This document shows positions 40,375-48,630 of a stretch of 64,000 nucleotides of DNA, piece after piece. The notes below the pieces were generated by a model. It did no database searches, was not told where the DNA came from, and worked only from the letters and a program-made list of their open reading frames with translations. The translations under genes and the position numbers were made by a program. How positions within the stretch are numbered: position 1 is the first letter of the stretch; every line of letters begins with the position of its first letter. This DNA is from Neisseria bergeri (lineage in GTDB: Bacteria; Pseudomonadota; Gammaproteobacteria; Burkholderiales; Neisseriaceae): assembly GCA_003044455.1 (NCBI GenBank), contig POWY01000001.1:372001-436000 (forward strand), written 5' to 3'.

Positions 40375-40726
40375 TCTGCCGTTTTGCGGGCGGCGGGTCA
40401 GGCAGCCCGTGAGGGGGCGGCTTCAGACGGCATCGGACGGCAAACCGGGAAACTCCTGCGGATTGGGCGCGCCCATCCCGTCCGACGGCAAAATGCCGTC
40501 TGAAGCCGGCGGCGGAAAAATCCCCAATCCCCGCCCGCCTTATCCTGAACTTGTGTGTACCCTGTTGTGGAAAAGTAGCTTAGTATTTTGACGGATAAGG
40601 GAAAATCAGTGCTGATGAAAAAATGTGCAATGTTGTCGGCAAAAGGCAGTGCGGCATAAAACGGCAAACGGACAGGCACGGGGTAAAACGTGCCGCCTCG
40701 GTCTTCAGACGGCATCGGCAGGGCGT
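40375..40726. other. Intergenic region csp-pmbA with a long DUS inverted repeat
   Basis: About 350 bases without a convincing gene. A 15-bp inverted repeat containing DUS (inverse 40422-40433, forward 40493-40504, each extended by GGC/GCC) encloses about 60 bases. A further inverse DUS at 40704-40715 lies just beyond the pmbA stop. Confidence 0.7.
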
Positions 40727-42058
40727 TCAGCTTCCGGCAACTGTCATCCCCGCAATCAGGATAGAACCGATTTTGTTGGACGAACGCCGCAAAGCGTCAT
40801 CCGCCACGCCGACGATGTCGCGGTACATATCCTGCAAGCGTCCGGCTACGGTAATCTCGTGGACGGGGTAGGCAATCACGCCGTTTTCCACCCAAAAACC
40901 CGCCGCACCGCGCGAGTAGTCGCCGGTAATGGCGTTTACGCCTTGCCCCATGAGCTCGGTTACCAACAATCCCGTGCCCATTTCTTTCAGCAGGTCTGAT
41001 TGCGTTTCGTGCGTATGGTTCAAATACAGGTTGTGCGCGCCGCCGGCGTTGCCCGTGGTCTGCATACCGAGTTTTCTCGCACTGTAACTGCTGAGGAAAT
41101 AGCCTTCGACGATGCCGTCGCGGATAACGAAACGCGACCGCGTGGCGACGCCTTCGGAATCAAAATAGGTGCTGCCGAAGGCGCGGGGAATATGCGGCTC
41201 TTCGCGCAGGCTGAGGAAATCGGGCAGAACCTGCCTGCCTATGCTGTCAATCAGGAAGCTGCTTTGGCGGTAGAGCGCGCCGCCGGAGAGTGCGCCGACG
41301 AGGTGTCCGATCAGACCTCCCGAAACGGTCGCATCGAATAGGACGGGGTAGCTTCCGGTCGGAATGCTGCGGCTGTTCAAACGACGTAAGGTACGTTCGG
41401 CGGCGGTTTGACCGATTTGCGCCGGGCTGTCCATGTCTTGATGGCGGCAGGAGGAATCGTACCAGTAGTCGCGCTGCATGCCGTTTTCGTCGGCGGCAAC
41501 GACGCTGCATGAAATGCTGTGGCGCGTGCCTTGCTGGTGTGCGGCAAAACCGTGGGTGTTGCCGTAAACGTATTGGTAATGTCCGGTTTGTACCGCCGCC
41601 CCTTCGGAGTTTTCGATGCGCTCATCCTCGTTCAGGGCGGCTTGTTCGCATTGTTTTGCCAACTCGACGGCGGCTTCCGTGCTTAAATCCCATTCGTGGT
41701 AACGGTCGAGGTCGCCGACGTGTTGCGCCATAAGCGAAGCGTCTGCCAAACCTGCGCAATCGTCTTCGGCAGTGTAGCGGGCGATGTCGATGGCGGCGCG
41801 GACGGTGTCGCGCAGGGCTTGTTCGGAGAAGTCGGCGGTGCCGGCGCGGCCTTTGCGTTTGCCGACGTAAACGGTAATGTCCAGCGACTTGTCCTGCTGA
41901 AACTCGATTTGTTCGATTTCGCCCAGCCGCACGCTGACGCTTTGTCCCAATGATTCGCTGAAATCGGCTTCGGCGGCGGTTGCGCCCGTCGCTTTTGCCA
42001 AGTCGAGCGTGCGGCGGCAGAGGTCGAGGAGTTCGGAAGCGGTGTGGTTGAACAGCAT
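40727..42058 (-). CDS. pmbA: Metalloprotease-related protein PmbA/TldE
   Basis: 443 residues from the ATG at 42058; a longer frame to 42313 overlaps the darP promoter region and is rejected. Family blocks are VRLGEIEQIEFQQDKSLDIT, PVLFDATVSGGLIGHLVGAL and GDYSRGAAGFWVENGVIAYPVHEITVAGRL. TldE partners TldD in a protease that matures microcins and CcdA-type proteins; tldD is not in the window. Confidence 0.93.
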   Translation of the reverse strand: MLFNHTASELLDLCRRTLDLAKATGATAAEADFSESLGQSVSVRLGEIEQIEFQQDKSLDITVYVGKRKGRAGTADFSEQALRDTVRAAIDIARYTAEDDCAGLADASLMAQHVGDLDRYHEWDLSTEAAVELAKQCEQAALNEDERIENSEGAAVQTGHYQYVYGNTHGFAAHQQGTRHSISCSVVAADENGMQRDYWYDSSCRHQDMDSPAQIGQTAAERTLRRLNSRSIPTGSYPVLFDATVSGGLIGHLVGALSGGALYRQSSFLIDSIGRQVLPDFLSLREEPHIPRAFGSTYFDSEGVATRSRFVIRDGIVEGYFLSSYSARKLGMQTTGNAGGAHNLYLNHTHETQSDLLKEMGTGLLVTELMGQGVNAITGDYSRGAAGFWVENGVIAYPVHEITVAGRLQDMYRDIVGVADDALRRSSNKIGSILIAGMTVAGS

Positions 42059-42209
42059 AAAAATCTTTCTTGATGATGCTTTGCGGCATTTTAACCGTTT
42101 CGGCCGACAGGGGCAAAAGTACCGGTTAACAGGCATATGGGGAAAAATGCCGTCTGAACGCGGAATCATTCTGTTAAAATGCGCTATTGGAAAAAATTCG
42201 AGAATCAAG

Positions 42210-42716
42210 ATGTTTGAACAAGAAGACGAGTGGATCAGCAAAACCCAAATGAAAAAGCAGATGAACGGTTTGCAGGATTTGGGTATGGAACTGACCAAGC
42301 TCTCAAACGACACACTGAAAAAAATCGGCTTGGACGAAGATTTGTACGAAGCCGTCGTTACCTATAAAAAAATTACGTCCAACGGCGCGCTCAAGCGGCA
42401 GGCGCAATTTATCGGCAGGCTGATGCGCGACACCGATCCCGCGCCCATCGAGGCGTTTCTTGCCAAGCTGCGTGGCGACGATGCGGCGCACAATGCCTTT
42501 TTGCAACGCGTGGAACAGGCGCGCGTACGGTTGTTGGCGGACGACGGCGCGCTGACGCAGTTTATGTCGGATTTTCCGCATGCGGACGCGGGCAAGCTGA
42601 GGACACTCATCCGCAATACCAAAAAAGAGCAGGAGCAAAACAAACCGCCGAAAAACTTCCGCGCCCTGTTTCAAGAATTGAAAACCGTGATGGAAAACGG
42701 GGACGAGGAAATTTAG
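42210..42716 (+). CDS. darP: DarP (YjgA), 50S-subunit assembly factor
   Basis: 168 residues from the ATG at 42210. The DUF615 pattern is clear: ISKTQMKKQMNGLQDLGMEL, GALKRQAQFIGRLMRD, and NKPPKNFRALFQELK. It binds pre-50S ribosomes. Divergent from pmbA with a DUS at about 42148 in the shared upstream region; this divergence is common in Proteobacteria. Confidence 0.92.
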   Translation: MFEQEDEWISKTQMKKQMNGLQDLGMELTKLSNDTLKKIGLDEDLYEAVVTYKKITSNGALKRQAQFIGRLMRDTDPAPIEAFLAKLRGDDAAHNAFLQRVEQARVRLLADDGALTQFMSDFPHADAGKLRTLIRNTKKEQEQNKPPKNFRALFQELKTVMENGDEEI

Positions 42717-42762
42717 GCATATTTTCAGACGGCATCCGCCGTCATTCTGATTGGAGGATAAA

Positions 42763-43476
42763 ATGTTGTTCCGTAAAACGACCGCCGCCGTTTTGGCGGC
42801 AACCTTGATGCTTAACGGCTGTACGGTAATGATGTGGGGCGTGAACTACCCGTTCAGCGAAACGACCGCCCACAAACACGTTGACAAAGACCAAATCCGC
42901 GCCTTCGGTGTGGTTGCCAAAGACAATGCCCAATTGGAAAAGGGCAGCCTGGTGATGATGGGCGGGAAATACTGGTTCGTCGTCAATCCTGAAGATTCGG
43001 CGAAACTGACGGGCATTTTGAAGGCAGGGTTGGACAAGCAGTTTCAAATGGTTGAGCCCAATCCGCGCTTTGCCTACCAAGCCCTGCCGGTCAAACTCGA
43101 ATCGCCCGGCAGCCAGAATTTCAGTACCGACGGCCTTTGCCTGCGTTACGATACCGACAGGCCTTCCGACATTGCCAAGCTGAAACAGCTTGAGTTTGAA
43201 GCGGTTGAACTCGACAATCGAACCATTTACACGCGCTGCGTCTCCGCCAAAGGCAAATACTACGCCACACCGCAAAAACTGAACGCCGATTATCATTTTG
43301 AGCAAAGTGTGCCTGCCGATATTTATTACACGGTTACGGAAAAACATACCGACAAATCCAAGTTGTTTGAAAATATTGCATATACGCCCACCACGTTGAT
43401 ACTGGATGCGGTGGGCGCGGTGCTGGTTTTGCCTGCGGCGGCTTTGGGCGCGCTCATGGATGCCGCCGGAAAATGA
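42763..43476 (+). CDS. Predicted lipoprotein, function unknown
   Basis: 237 residues from the ATG at 42763 (TTGGAGG site). The lipobox MLNGC gives acylated Cys22. A hydrophobic C-terminal stretch (TTLILDAVGAVLVLPAAALGALMDAAG) could be a second membrane anchor, unusual for a lipoprotein. I recognise no domain. A DUS lies between it and darP. Probably envelope-located. Confidence 0.75.
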   Translation: MLFRKTTAAVLAATLMLNGCTVMMWGVNYPFSETTAHKHVDKDQIRAFGVVAKDNAQLEKGSLVMMGGKYWFVVNPEDSAKLTGILKAGLDKQFQMVEPNPRFAYQALPVKLESPGSQNFSTDGLCLRYDTDRPSDIAKLKQLEFEAVELDNRTIYTRCVSAKGKYYATPQKLNADYHFEQSVPADIYYTVTEKHTDKSKLFENIAYTPTTLILDAVGAVLVLPAAALGALMDAAGK

Positions 43477-43482
43477 GCAGCA

Positions 43483-43511
43483 ATGCCGTCTGAAAAGCCT
43501 TCAGACGGCAT
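43483..43511. terminator. Inverted DUS pair between lipoprotein gene and recJ
   Basis: DUS 43483-43494 and inverse 43500-43511, seven bases after the lipoprotein gene stop. Confidence 0.75.
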
Positions 43512-43544
43512 TTCAAACACATCCGCACTGTAAAGTTACACGCT

Positions 43545-45245
43545 ATGTCAGCCAAAATCCAAACCCGATCCGTCAATACCGACGTTTTTAATCATTTGCT
43601 CGCCGCCGGTGCCGATCCTTTGATTGCGCGGCTGTGTGCTGCGCGTGATGTGCAAAGTCCTGCCGAGTTGGACGACAAGCTTGCTGCGCTTTTGCCGTAT
43701 CAAACGCTGACAAACTGCGAAGCCGCCGCCCGCCGTTTGGCGGATGCGGTTGAGCGTCAGGAAAAAATCTTGATTGTCGCCGACTACGATGCAGACGGTG
43801 CGACGGCGTGTTCCGTCGGTATGAGCGGTTTGGCGGCGATGGGGGCGAAAGTGAATTTCCTTGTGCCCAACCGCTTTGAACACGGCTACGGCTTAACGCC
43901 CGAACTTGCCGAAATCGCCGCCGAGCAGGGCGTGGATTTGCTGATTACGGTGGACAACGGCATCGCCAGCATTGCAGGCGTGGCGCGTGCGCAGGCTCTG
44001 GGTTTGGACGTGATCGTAACCGACCACCATCTGCCTGCCGAGACCGTGCCTGACTGCATCATCGTCAATCCGAACCAAAAAGGCTGCGGTTTTCAAAGCA
44101 AAAGCCTGGCGGGCGTGGGCGTGATTTTTTATGTATTGACGGCGTTGCGTGCCGAACTGCGCCGCCGCAATTATTTTTCAGACGGCATCAAAGAGCCGAA
44201 TCTGGGCGACCTTTTGGATTTGGTCGCACTCGGTACCGTTGCCGATGTCGTTACTCTAGACCACAACAACCGTATCCTCGTGTCGCAAGGTTTGAAACGG
44301 ATGCGTTCGGGCAAAATGCGCCCCGGCATCCGCGCCTTGTTTGAAGTGGCGCGACGGGATTGGCGCAAGGCTCAGCCGTTTGATATGGGCTTTGCGTTGG
44401 GCCCGCGCATCAACGCCGCCGGACGGCTGGATGATATGTCGGTCGGCATCGCCTGTCTGTTGGCGCAAGATGATGCCGAGGCGCAGGAACTGGCGGCCCA
44501 GTTAAACAACCTCAATATCGAACGCCGCGAAATCGAGCAATCCATGCTACAAGACGCGCTGAGTGATTTTCCTGAAACCCTGCCTTCAGGTCAGACGACT
44601 TTGGTGGCATATCGCGACGACTTCCATCAAGGCGTGGTCGGCATCGTTGCCAGCCGCCTCAAAGACCGTTTTTATCGTCCGACCATCGTGTTCGCTCCGG
44701 CGGATAACGGCGAAGTGCGCGGTTCGGGGCGTTCCATTCCCAATCTGCACCTGCGCGACGCTTTGGACTTGGTGTCCAAACGCCATCCCGATTTGATTTT
44801 GAAATTTGGCGGACACGCGATGGCGGCGGGTTTGAGCATACTCGAACACAATATCCCCGCGTTTCAGACGGCATTTGAAGAAGCCGTGCGCGAGATGGTG
44901 TGCGAAGACGATTTGTCGCAAACATTCATCACCGACGGCAGCCTGCCTGCCCGCGACATTACGCTGGAACAGGCGCAAAACCTTGCCCGCCACGTTTGGG
45001 GACAAGGCTTCGCTCCGCCAAGTTTTACCGACGAATTTCACGTTGTCCGCCAGCAGCCTTTGGGCGCGGAGGGCAAACACAAAAAAGCGTGGCTGCAAAA
45101 AGACGGCTGCGAATTTGAAGCCATGTTTTGGCGTTGCAGCGAAGACATCCCCGAATACATCCGCACGGTGTACCGCCCCGTTGCCAACGAATGGCGGAAT
45201 AATCTCGAATTACAGCTTTATATCGACTACTGGGAAGCGGCGTAG
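43545..45245 (+). CDS. recJ: Single-stranded-DNA-specific exonuclease RecJ
   Basis: 566 residues. DHH-family motifs: VADYDADGATACSVGM, ITVDNGIAS, TDHHLPAE (DHH), and the C-terminal DHHA1 GSGRSIPNLHLRDAL / LKFGGHAMAAGLS. A 5'-3' exonuclease in RecF-pathway recombination and mismatch repair. Two DUS copies are in frame (44177 and 44863). Confidence 0.95.
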   Translation: MSAKIQTRSVNTDVFNHLLAAGADPLIARLCAARDVQSPAELDDKLAALLPYQTLTNCEAAARRLADAVERQEKILIVADYDADGATACSVGMSGLAAMGAKVNFLVPNRFEHGYGLTPELAEIAAEQGVDLLITVDNGIASIAGVARAQALGLDVIVTDHHLPAETVPDCIIVNPNQKGCGFQSKSLAGVGVIFYVLTALRAELRRRNYFSDGIKEPNLGDLLDLVALGTVADVVTLDHNNRILVSQGLKRMRSGKMRPGIRALFEVARRDWRKAQPFDMGFALGPRINAAGRLDDMSVGIACLLAQDDAEAQELAAQLNNLNIERREIEQSMLQDALSDFPETLPSGQTTLVAYRDDFHQGVVGIVASRLKDRFYRPTIVFAPADNGEVRGSGRSIPNLHLRDALDLVSKRHPDLILKFGGHAMAAGLSILEHNIPAFQTAFEEAVREMVCEDDLSQTFITDGSLPARDITLEQAQNLARHVWGQGFAPPSFTDEFHVVRQQPLGAEGKHKKAWLQKDGCEFEAMFWRCSEDIPEYIRTVYRPVANEWRNNLELQLYIDYWEAA

Positions 45246-45302
45246 AGGCGGCGGAACGCCGTTTGAATGTGATTTCTGTTCCTTCATCGTATTTCCTTTT
45301 CG

Positions 45303-45420
45303 GTTGAAACCCCACCCTTTAGGGCGGTAGAATCAGACCTTATTTGGGAGGGGCGTAACCCCTTCCAAATCAGGGCAACACATAGGGCGGTGCTTTATGT
45401 GTCGTCCTGTGTGTTGAAAC
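45303..45420 (-). repeat. Structured repeat element, copy A (recJ-pcnB gap)
   Basis: The segment has three adjacent hairpins: 45312-45327 (CCACCC/GGGCGG), 45342-45370 (ATTTGGGAGGGG / CCCCTTCCAAAT) and 45376-45416 (CAACACATAGGGCG against CGTCCTGTGTGTTG). GTTGAAAC stands at both ends. Read on the minus strand it aligns base for base with the plus strand at 47065-47195 over its first 75 or so positions, mostly with transition differences. The first hairpin recalls IS200/IS605 right ends, but no transposase is present. Confidence 0.6.
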
Positions 45421-45475
45421 ATTTGCCTGTTTGTACGACGGGAATGTTCCCAATCGGAGAAGGCGCATCAAATTT

Positions 45476-45510
45476 CAGACTCTGCCACAAAAGCAGGGTC
45501 TGATTTTTTT
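45476..45510 (+). terminator. Rho-independent terminator in the recJ-pcnB gap
   Basis: CAGACTCTGC and GCAGGGTCTG form a 10-bp stem with one G-T pair, then a seven-T run. It probably ends the recJ transcript or a transcript across the preceding structured element. With copy A and the next promoter it accounts for the 432-base gap 45246-45677. Confidence 0.85.
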
Positions 45511-45521
45511 GGAGGGCAATC

Positions 45522-45530
45522 TGTTATAAT
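45522..45530 (+). promoter_or_regulatory. Extended -10 promoter candidate for pcnB
   Basis: TGT-TATAAT is a consensus extended -10. No good -35 is present. It lies about 145 bases before the pcnB start, leaving a leader that contains a DUS (45623-45634). Confidence 0.5.
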
Positions 45531-45677
45531 GACGCGTTGCCGCCGCGAGGGCGGCGTGATTCGGACGGCGTAGTTTCTACGCCTTTTGTTTATGGTTACG
45601 GCATCTTGCAAACCTGCGCCCGATGCCGTCTGAACACGGTTGCCCGTGGAGATGCCGCTCTTCGGGTCAGAATATTT

Positions 45678-47039
45678 ATGCTGAAAAAATGGTTGAATAA
45701 GATGCTGCCTTCCGGTCGGAGCAGTAAAAAAGCGGAAAGTAAAACGGTCATTCCTGCCGAAAGACACAACATCCGTGCCGAAATGTTGAGCTTTGCCGCC
45801 GAAAACGTCATACGCCGCCTGAAAGGGGCAGGGTTTCAGGCTTATGTGGTCGGCGGCGCGGTCAGGGACCTGCTGCTCGGCATCGAACCCAAGGATTTCG
45901 ATGTCGCAACCGATGCCACGCCCGAACAGGTGCACAAACTCTTCCGCCGCAGCCGCATCATCGGCAGGCGTTTTCAAATCGTCCACGTTATGAACGGCGC
46001 GGAAACCATAGAGGTAACGACTTTCCGGGGCGGTGCGAAGGTTCATCAGAACGCGCGCGGCAGAATCATGAAGGACAACACCTACGGCAGCATCGAAGAA
46101 GATGCGATGCGGCGCGATTTTACCTGCAATGCCTTGTATTACAATCCTGAAAAAGAAGAAATTTTGGATTTCCACAACGGAATTGCCGATGTTGCCGCCC
46201 GCAGGCTGGTGATGATTGGCGATGCCGCCGAACGCTATCGGGAAGACCCTGTCAGGATTTTGCGCGCCATCCGCCTGTCGGGCAAATTGGGCTTTGAGCT
46301 GTCGGAGGAAACCGCCGCACCGATTGCCGAATCGATATGCCGTCTGAAGCACGAACCTGTGGCAAGGCTGTTCGACGAAATCATGAAACTGCTGTTTTCA
46401 GGGCACGCGCGCGAGTGTCTGAAACGTTTGAACGGATTTGACATACCGGACGACATCCATCCGCTGCTCAATGCCTTGCGCGTTTCAGACGGCATCGCCG
46501 GAAAAATGACGGTGCTTGCCTTGAAAAATACCGATGAGCGGCTGCGTGCCGACAAATCGGTTTCGGTCGGTTTCGTACTGGCGGCCCTGATGTGGCCCGA
46601 GTTGGAACGCCATTGGAAAAGCAATCTGCAACAGGGTTTGAAACCCGTGCCCGCCCTGTCCGATGCAATCAATACGATGCGCGAAACCGTCGAACGCGGT
46701 TGGGGCGTGCCGCAACGCTTTTCCGCCACGATGCGCGAAATTTGGATGTTCCAGCCGCAGTTTGAAAACCGCAAAGGCGCAAGGCCGCACAAACTGTTTG
46801 CCCAAACGCGTTTCCGTGCCGCCTATGATTTCCTGCTTTTGCGCGCCGAAACCGGCAATGCGGACCGCGCCCTTGCCGAGTGGTGGACGGCGTTTCAGAC
46901 GGCATCGCAGGAACAGCGGGCCGATATGACCAAAAACGAGGCTGCCGCCCGGCACGAAAAAAACGAAGGACAGGCGAAAAAACGCCGCCGTCGCAGGCGC
47001 AAACTCAAGCCGAAGGTTGTGGGAACGGATTGGGAATAA
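45678..47039 (+). CDS. pcnB: Poly(A) polymerase I
   Basis: 453 residues from the ATG at 45678. The nucleotidyltransferase motif is VVGGAVRDLLLGIEPKDFDV; the class II features RRSRIIGRRFQIVHV and RRDFTCNALYYN follow. The C-terminal tail is very basic (KKRRRRRRKLKPK), as in PcnB rather than a CCA-adding enzyme. Adds 3' poly(A) tails that promote RNA decay. Three DUS copies are in frame (46337, 46484, 46894). Confidence 0.92.
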   Translation: MLKKWLNKMLPSGRSSKKAESKTVIPAERHNIRAEMLSFAAENVIRRLKGAGFQAYVVGGAVRDLLLGIEPKDFDVATDATPEQVHKLFRRSRIIGRRFQIVHVMNGAETIEVTTFRGGAKVHQNARGRIMKDNTYGSIEEDAMRRDFTCNALYYNPEKEEILDFHNGIADVAARRLVMIGDAAERYREDPVRILRAIRLSGKLGFELSEETAAPIAESICRLKHEPVARLFDEIMKLLFSGHARECLKRLNGFDIPDDIHPLLNALRVSDGIAGKMTVLALKNTDERLRADKSVSVGFVLAALMWPELERHWKSNLQQGLKPVPALSDAINTMRETVERGWGVPQRFSATMREIWMFQPQFENRKGARPHKLFAQTRFRAAYDFLLLRAETGNADRALAEWWTAFQTASQEQRADMTKNEAAARHEKNEGQAKKRRRRRRKLKPKVVGTDWE

Positions 47040-47064
47040 CGGTCAACAGACAAGGAGCAATGAA

Positions 47065-47195
47065 GTTTTAACACATGGGGTGAAGCATAAAGTGCCGTTC
47101 TATGTATTATCCTGATTTGTAAGGGGCCTCATCTCCGTAAATAAAGTCTGACCCTGCCTCTCGGAAAAAGGATGTCCGGGTGGGCAGGGTTCAAG
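47065..47195 (+). repeat. Structured repeat element, copy B (pcnB downstream / 5' of small periplasmic gene)
   Basis: It starts GTTTTAACACA and includes CCTGATTTGTAAGGGG. It is the diverged, oppositely oriented partner of the element at 45303-45420. Its right end (GGGTTCAAGC) lies 17 bases before the next gene, so it forms that gene's leader. Confidence 0.6.
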
Positions 47196-47211
47196 CAACA
47201 AGGAAAAATTG

Positions 47212-47535
47212 ATGAAAAAATGTATTTTGGGCATTTTGACCGCGTGTGCCGCCATGCCCGCATTTGCCGACAGAATCAGCGATTTGGAAGCACGTCTGGC
47301 GCAGTTGGAACACCGTGTCGCCGTATTGGAAAGCGGCGGCAATACCGTCGAAATCGACCTTTTCGGTTCAAATTCCACCATGTATGTATGCAGCGTTACG
47401 CCTTTTCAGAAGACGTTTGAGGCAAGCGGCTGGAATGAAGGCGTGGCGCGGCAGAAAGTGCGTCAGGCGTGCAACCGCGAAACTTCGGCAATGTTTTGCG
47501 AAGATGAGGCAATCCGATGCAGAAAATTCGATTGA
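47212..47535 (+). CDS. Small periplasmic protein with coiled coil, function unknown
   Basis: 107 residues from the ATG at 47212 (AAGGAAAAA site). Signal peptide MKKCILGILTACAAMPAFA, then a leucine-zipper-like coiled coil DLEARLAQLEHRVAVLES, then a Cys-containing domain with four Cys (VCSV, QACN, MFCED, IRCRK) that could form two disulfides. Not recognised. The coiled-coil start resembles trimerizing segments of other periplasmic proteins. Confidence 0.75.
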   Translation: MKKCILGILTACAAMPAFADRISDLEARLAQLEHRVAVLESGGNTVEIDLFGSNSTMYVCSVTPFQKTFEASGWNEGVARQKVRQACNRETSAMFCEDEAIRCRKFD

Positions 47536-47558
47536 TGTATCGGTTGGAGGGATAAAGA

Positions 47559-47597
47559 AACGGATACGGAGCTTGGCTTCCGTATCCGTTTTTTCTG
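47559..47597 (+). terminator. Rho-independent terminator
   Basis: AAACGGATACGGAG pairs with CTTCCGTATCCGTTT and a T6 run follows. It ends the small periplasmic gene. A single inverse DUS at 47620-47631 separates it from phoH. Confidence 0.88.
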
Positions 47598-47638
47598 CCT
47601 GATTTTCTGTGCATCGGGTTTCAGACGGCATTGGAATG

Positions 47639-48592
47639 TCAGTCGTGTTCTGCCGATTCGTAGGCTTCGACGATTTTTTGCACTAAAGGATGCCGGACGA
47701 CGTCTTCACTGGTAAAGGTGTGGAAATACAGGCCTTCTACATCGTGCAGTTTCTCACGTGCGTCTTTCAATCCTGATTTGATGTTTTTGGGCAGGTCAAT
47801 CTGGCTGATGTCGCCGGTGATGACGGCTTTCGCACCAAATCCGATGCGGGTCAGGAACATTTTCATTTGTTCGGGTGTGGTATTTTGTGCCTCGTCGAGG
47901 ATGATGTATGCGCCGTTGAGCGTCCTGCCGCGCATATAGGCGAGCGGGGCAATCTCAATCAGACCTTTTTCAATCAGCTTGGTTACACGGTCGAAGCCCA
48001 TCAGGTCATAGAGGGCATCATAAAGCGGACGAAGGTAGGGATCGACTTTCTGGGTCAGGTCACCGGGTAGAAAACCCAGTTTCTCACCGGCTTCGACAGC
48101 AGGCCGGACTAAAACGATGCGTTCGATTTGGTGTTTTTCCATTGCGTCAACGGCGGCGGCGACGGCAAGATAGGTTTTGCCCGTGCCTGCAGGCCCCAGC
48201 CCGAATACGATATCGTGGTTGAGCAGGGCGCGGATATAGCCGTTTTGTCTGGGTGTCCTGCCGCCGATGCTGCCGCGTTTGGTGCGGAAATAATAGGCGT
48301 GGTCATGGTTTTTTTCTTGATGACCGGCATCTTCGGTTTGGGCTTCGACGGCGGCAAGCCTGATGTCGCCGTCGTTTAGGTCGCGCGTCTGCGCCGTTTC
48401 CAAGAGTTTGAGCAGTGCGCGTTTGCCGGCGTGTGCAAATGCGCCGTTGAAAGTGAAATGTTCAAAACGGCGGCTGATGTGGATATCGAGTGCTTTAGCA
48501 AGTAAATCAAGGTTGTTGTCAAAAGAACCGCACAGACGCTGCAACGCCAAGTTGTCGGTTTCTTCTAAATGCAGGTGGACGGTATGTGTCAT
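47639..48592 (-). CDS. phoH: PhoH family ATPase (YbeZ-like)
   Basis: 317 residues. The P-loop is GLGPAGTGKTYLAVAAAVDA; IILDEAQNTTPEQMKMFLTRIG is Walker B; an N-terminal region is followed by RTPRQNGYIRALLNHDIVFG. PhoH/YbeZ proteins are linked to RNA and ribosome quality control with YbeY. Lies 38 bases after the glycosyltransferase on the same strand. Confidence 0.92.
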   Translation of the reverse strand: MTHTVHLHLEETDNLALQRLCGSFDNNLDLLAKALDIHISRRFEHFTFNGAFAHAGKRALLKLLETAQTRDLNDGDIRLAAVEAQTEDAGHQEKNHDHAYYFRTKRGSIGGRTPRQNGYIRALLNHDIVFGLGPAGTGKTYLAVAAAVDAMEKHQIERIVLVRPAVEAGEKLGFLPGDLTQKVDPYLRPLYDALYDLMGFDRVTKLIEKGLIEIAPLAYMRGRTLNGAYIILDEAQNTTPEQMKMFLTRIGFGAKAVITGDISQIDLPKNIKSGLKDAREKLHDVEGLYFHTFTSEDVVRHPLVQKIVEAYESAEHD

Positions 48593-48630
48593 ATGAAGGT
48601 CCGAATAGTTGGATATTGTGTGATTTTAAT

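Noticed and set aside
45303-45420. Full IS200/IS605 element or TnpB guide RNA
   Set aside because: The right-end-like hairpin is suggestive but no TnpA/TnpB reading frame or matching left end is present. Reported only as a repeat pair.
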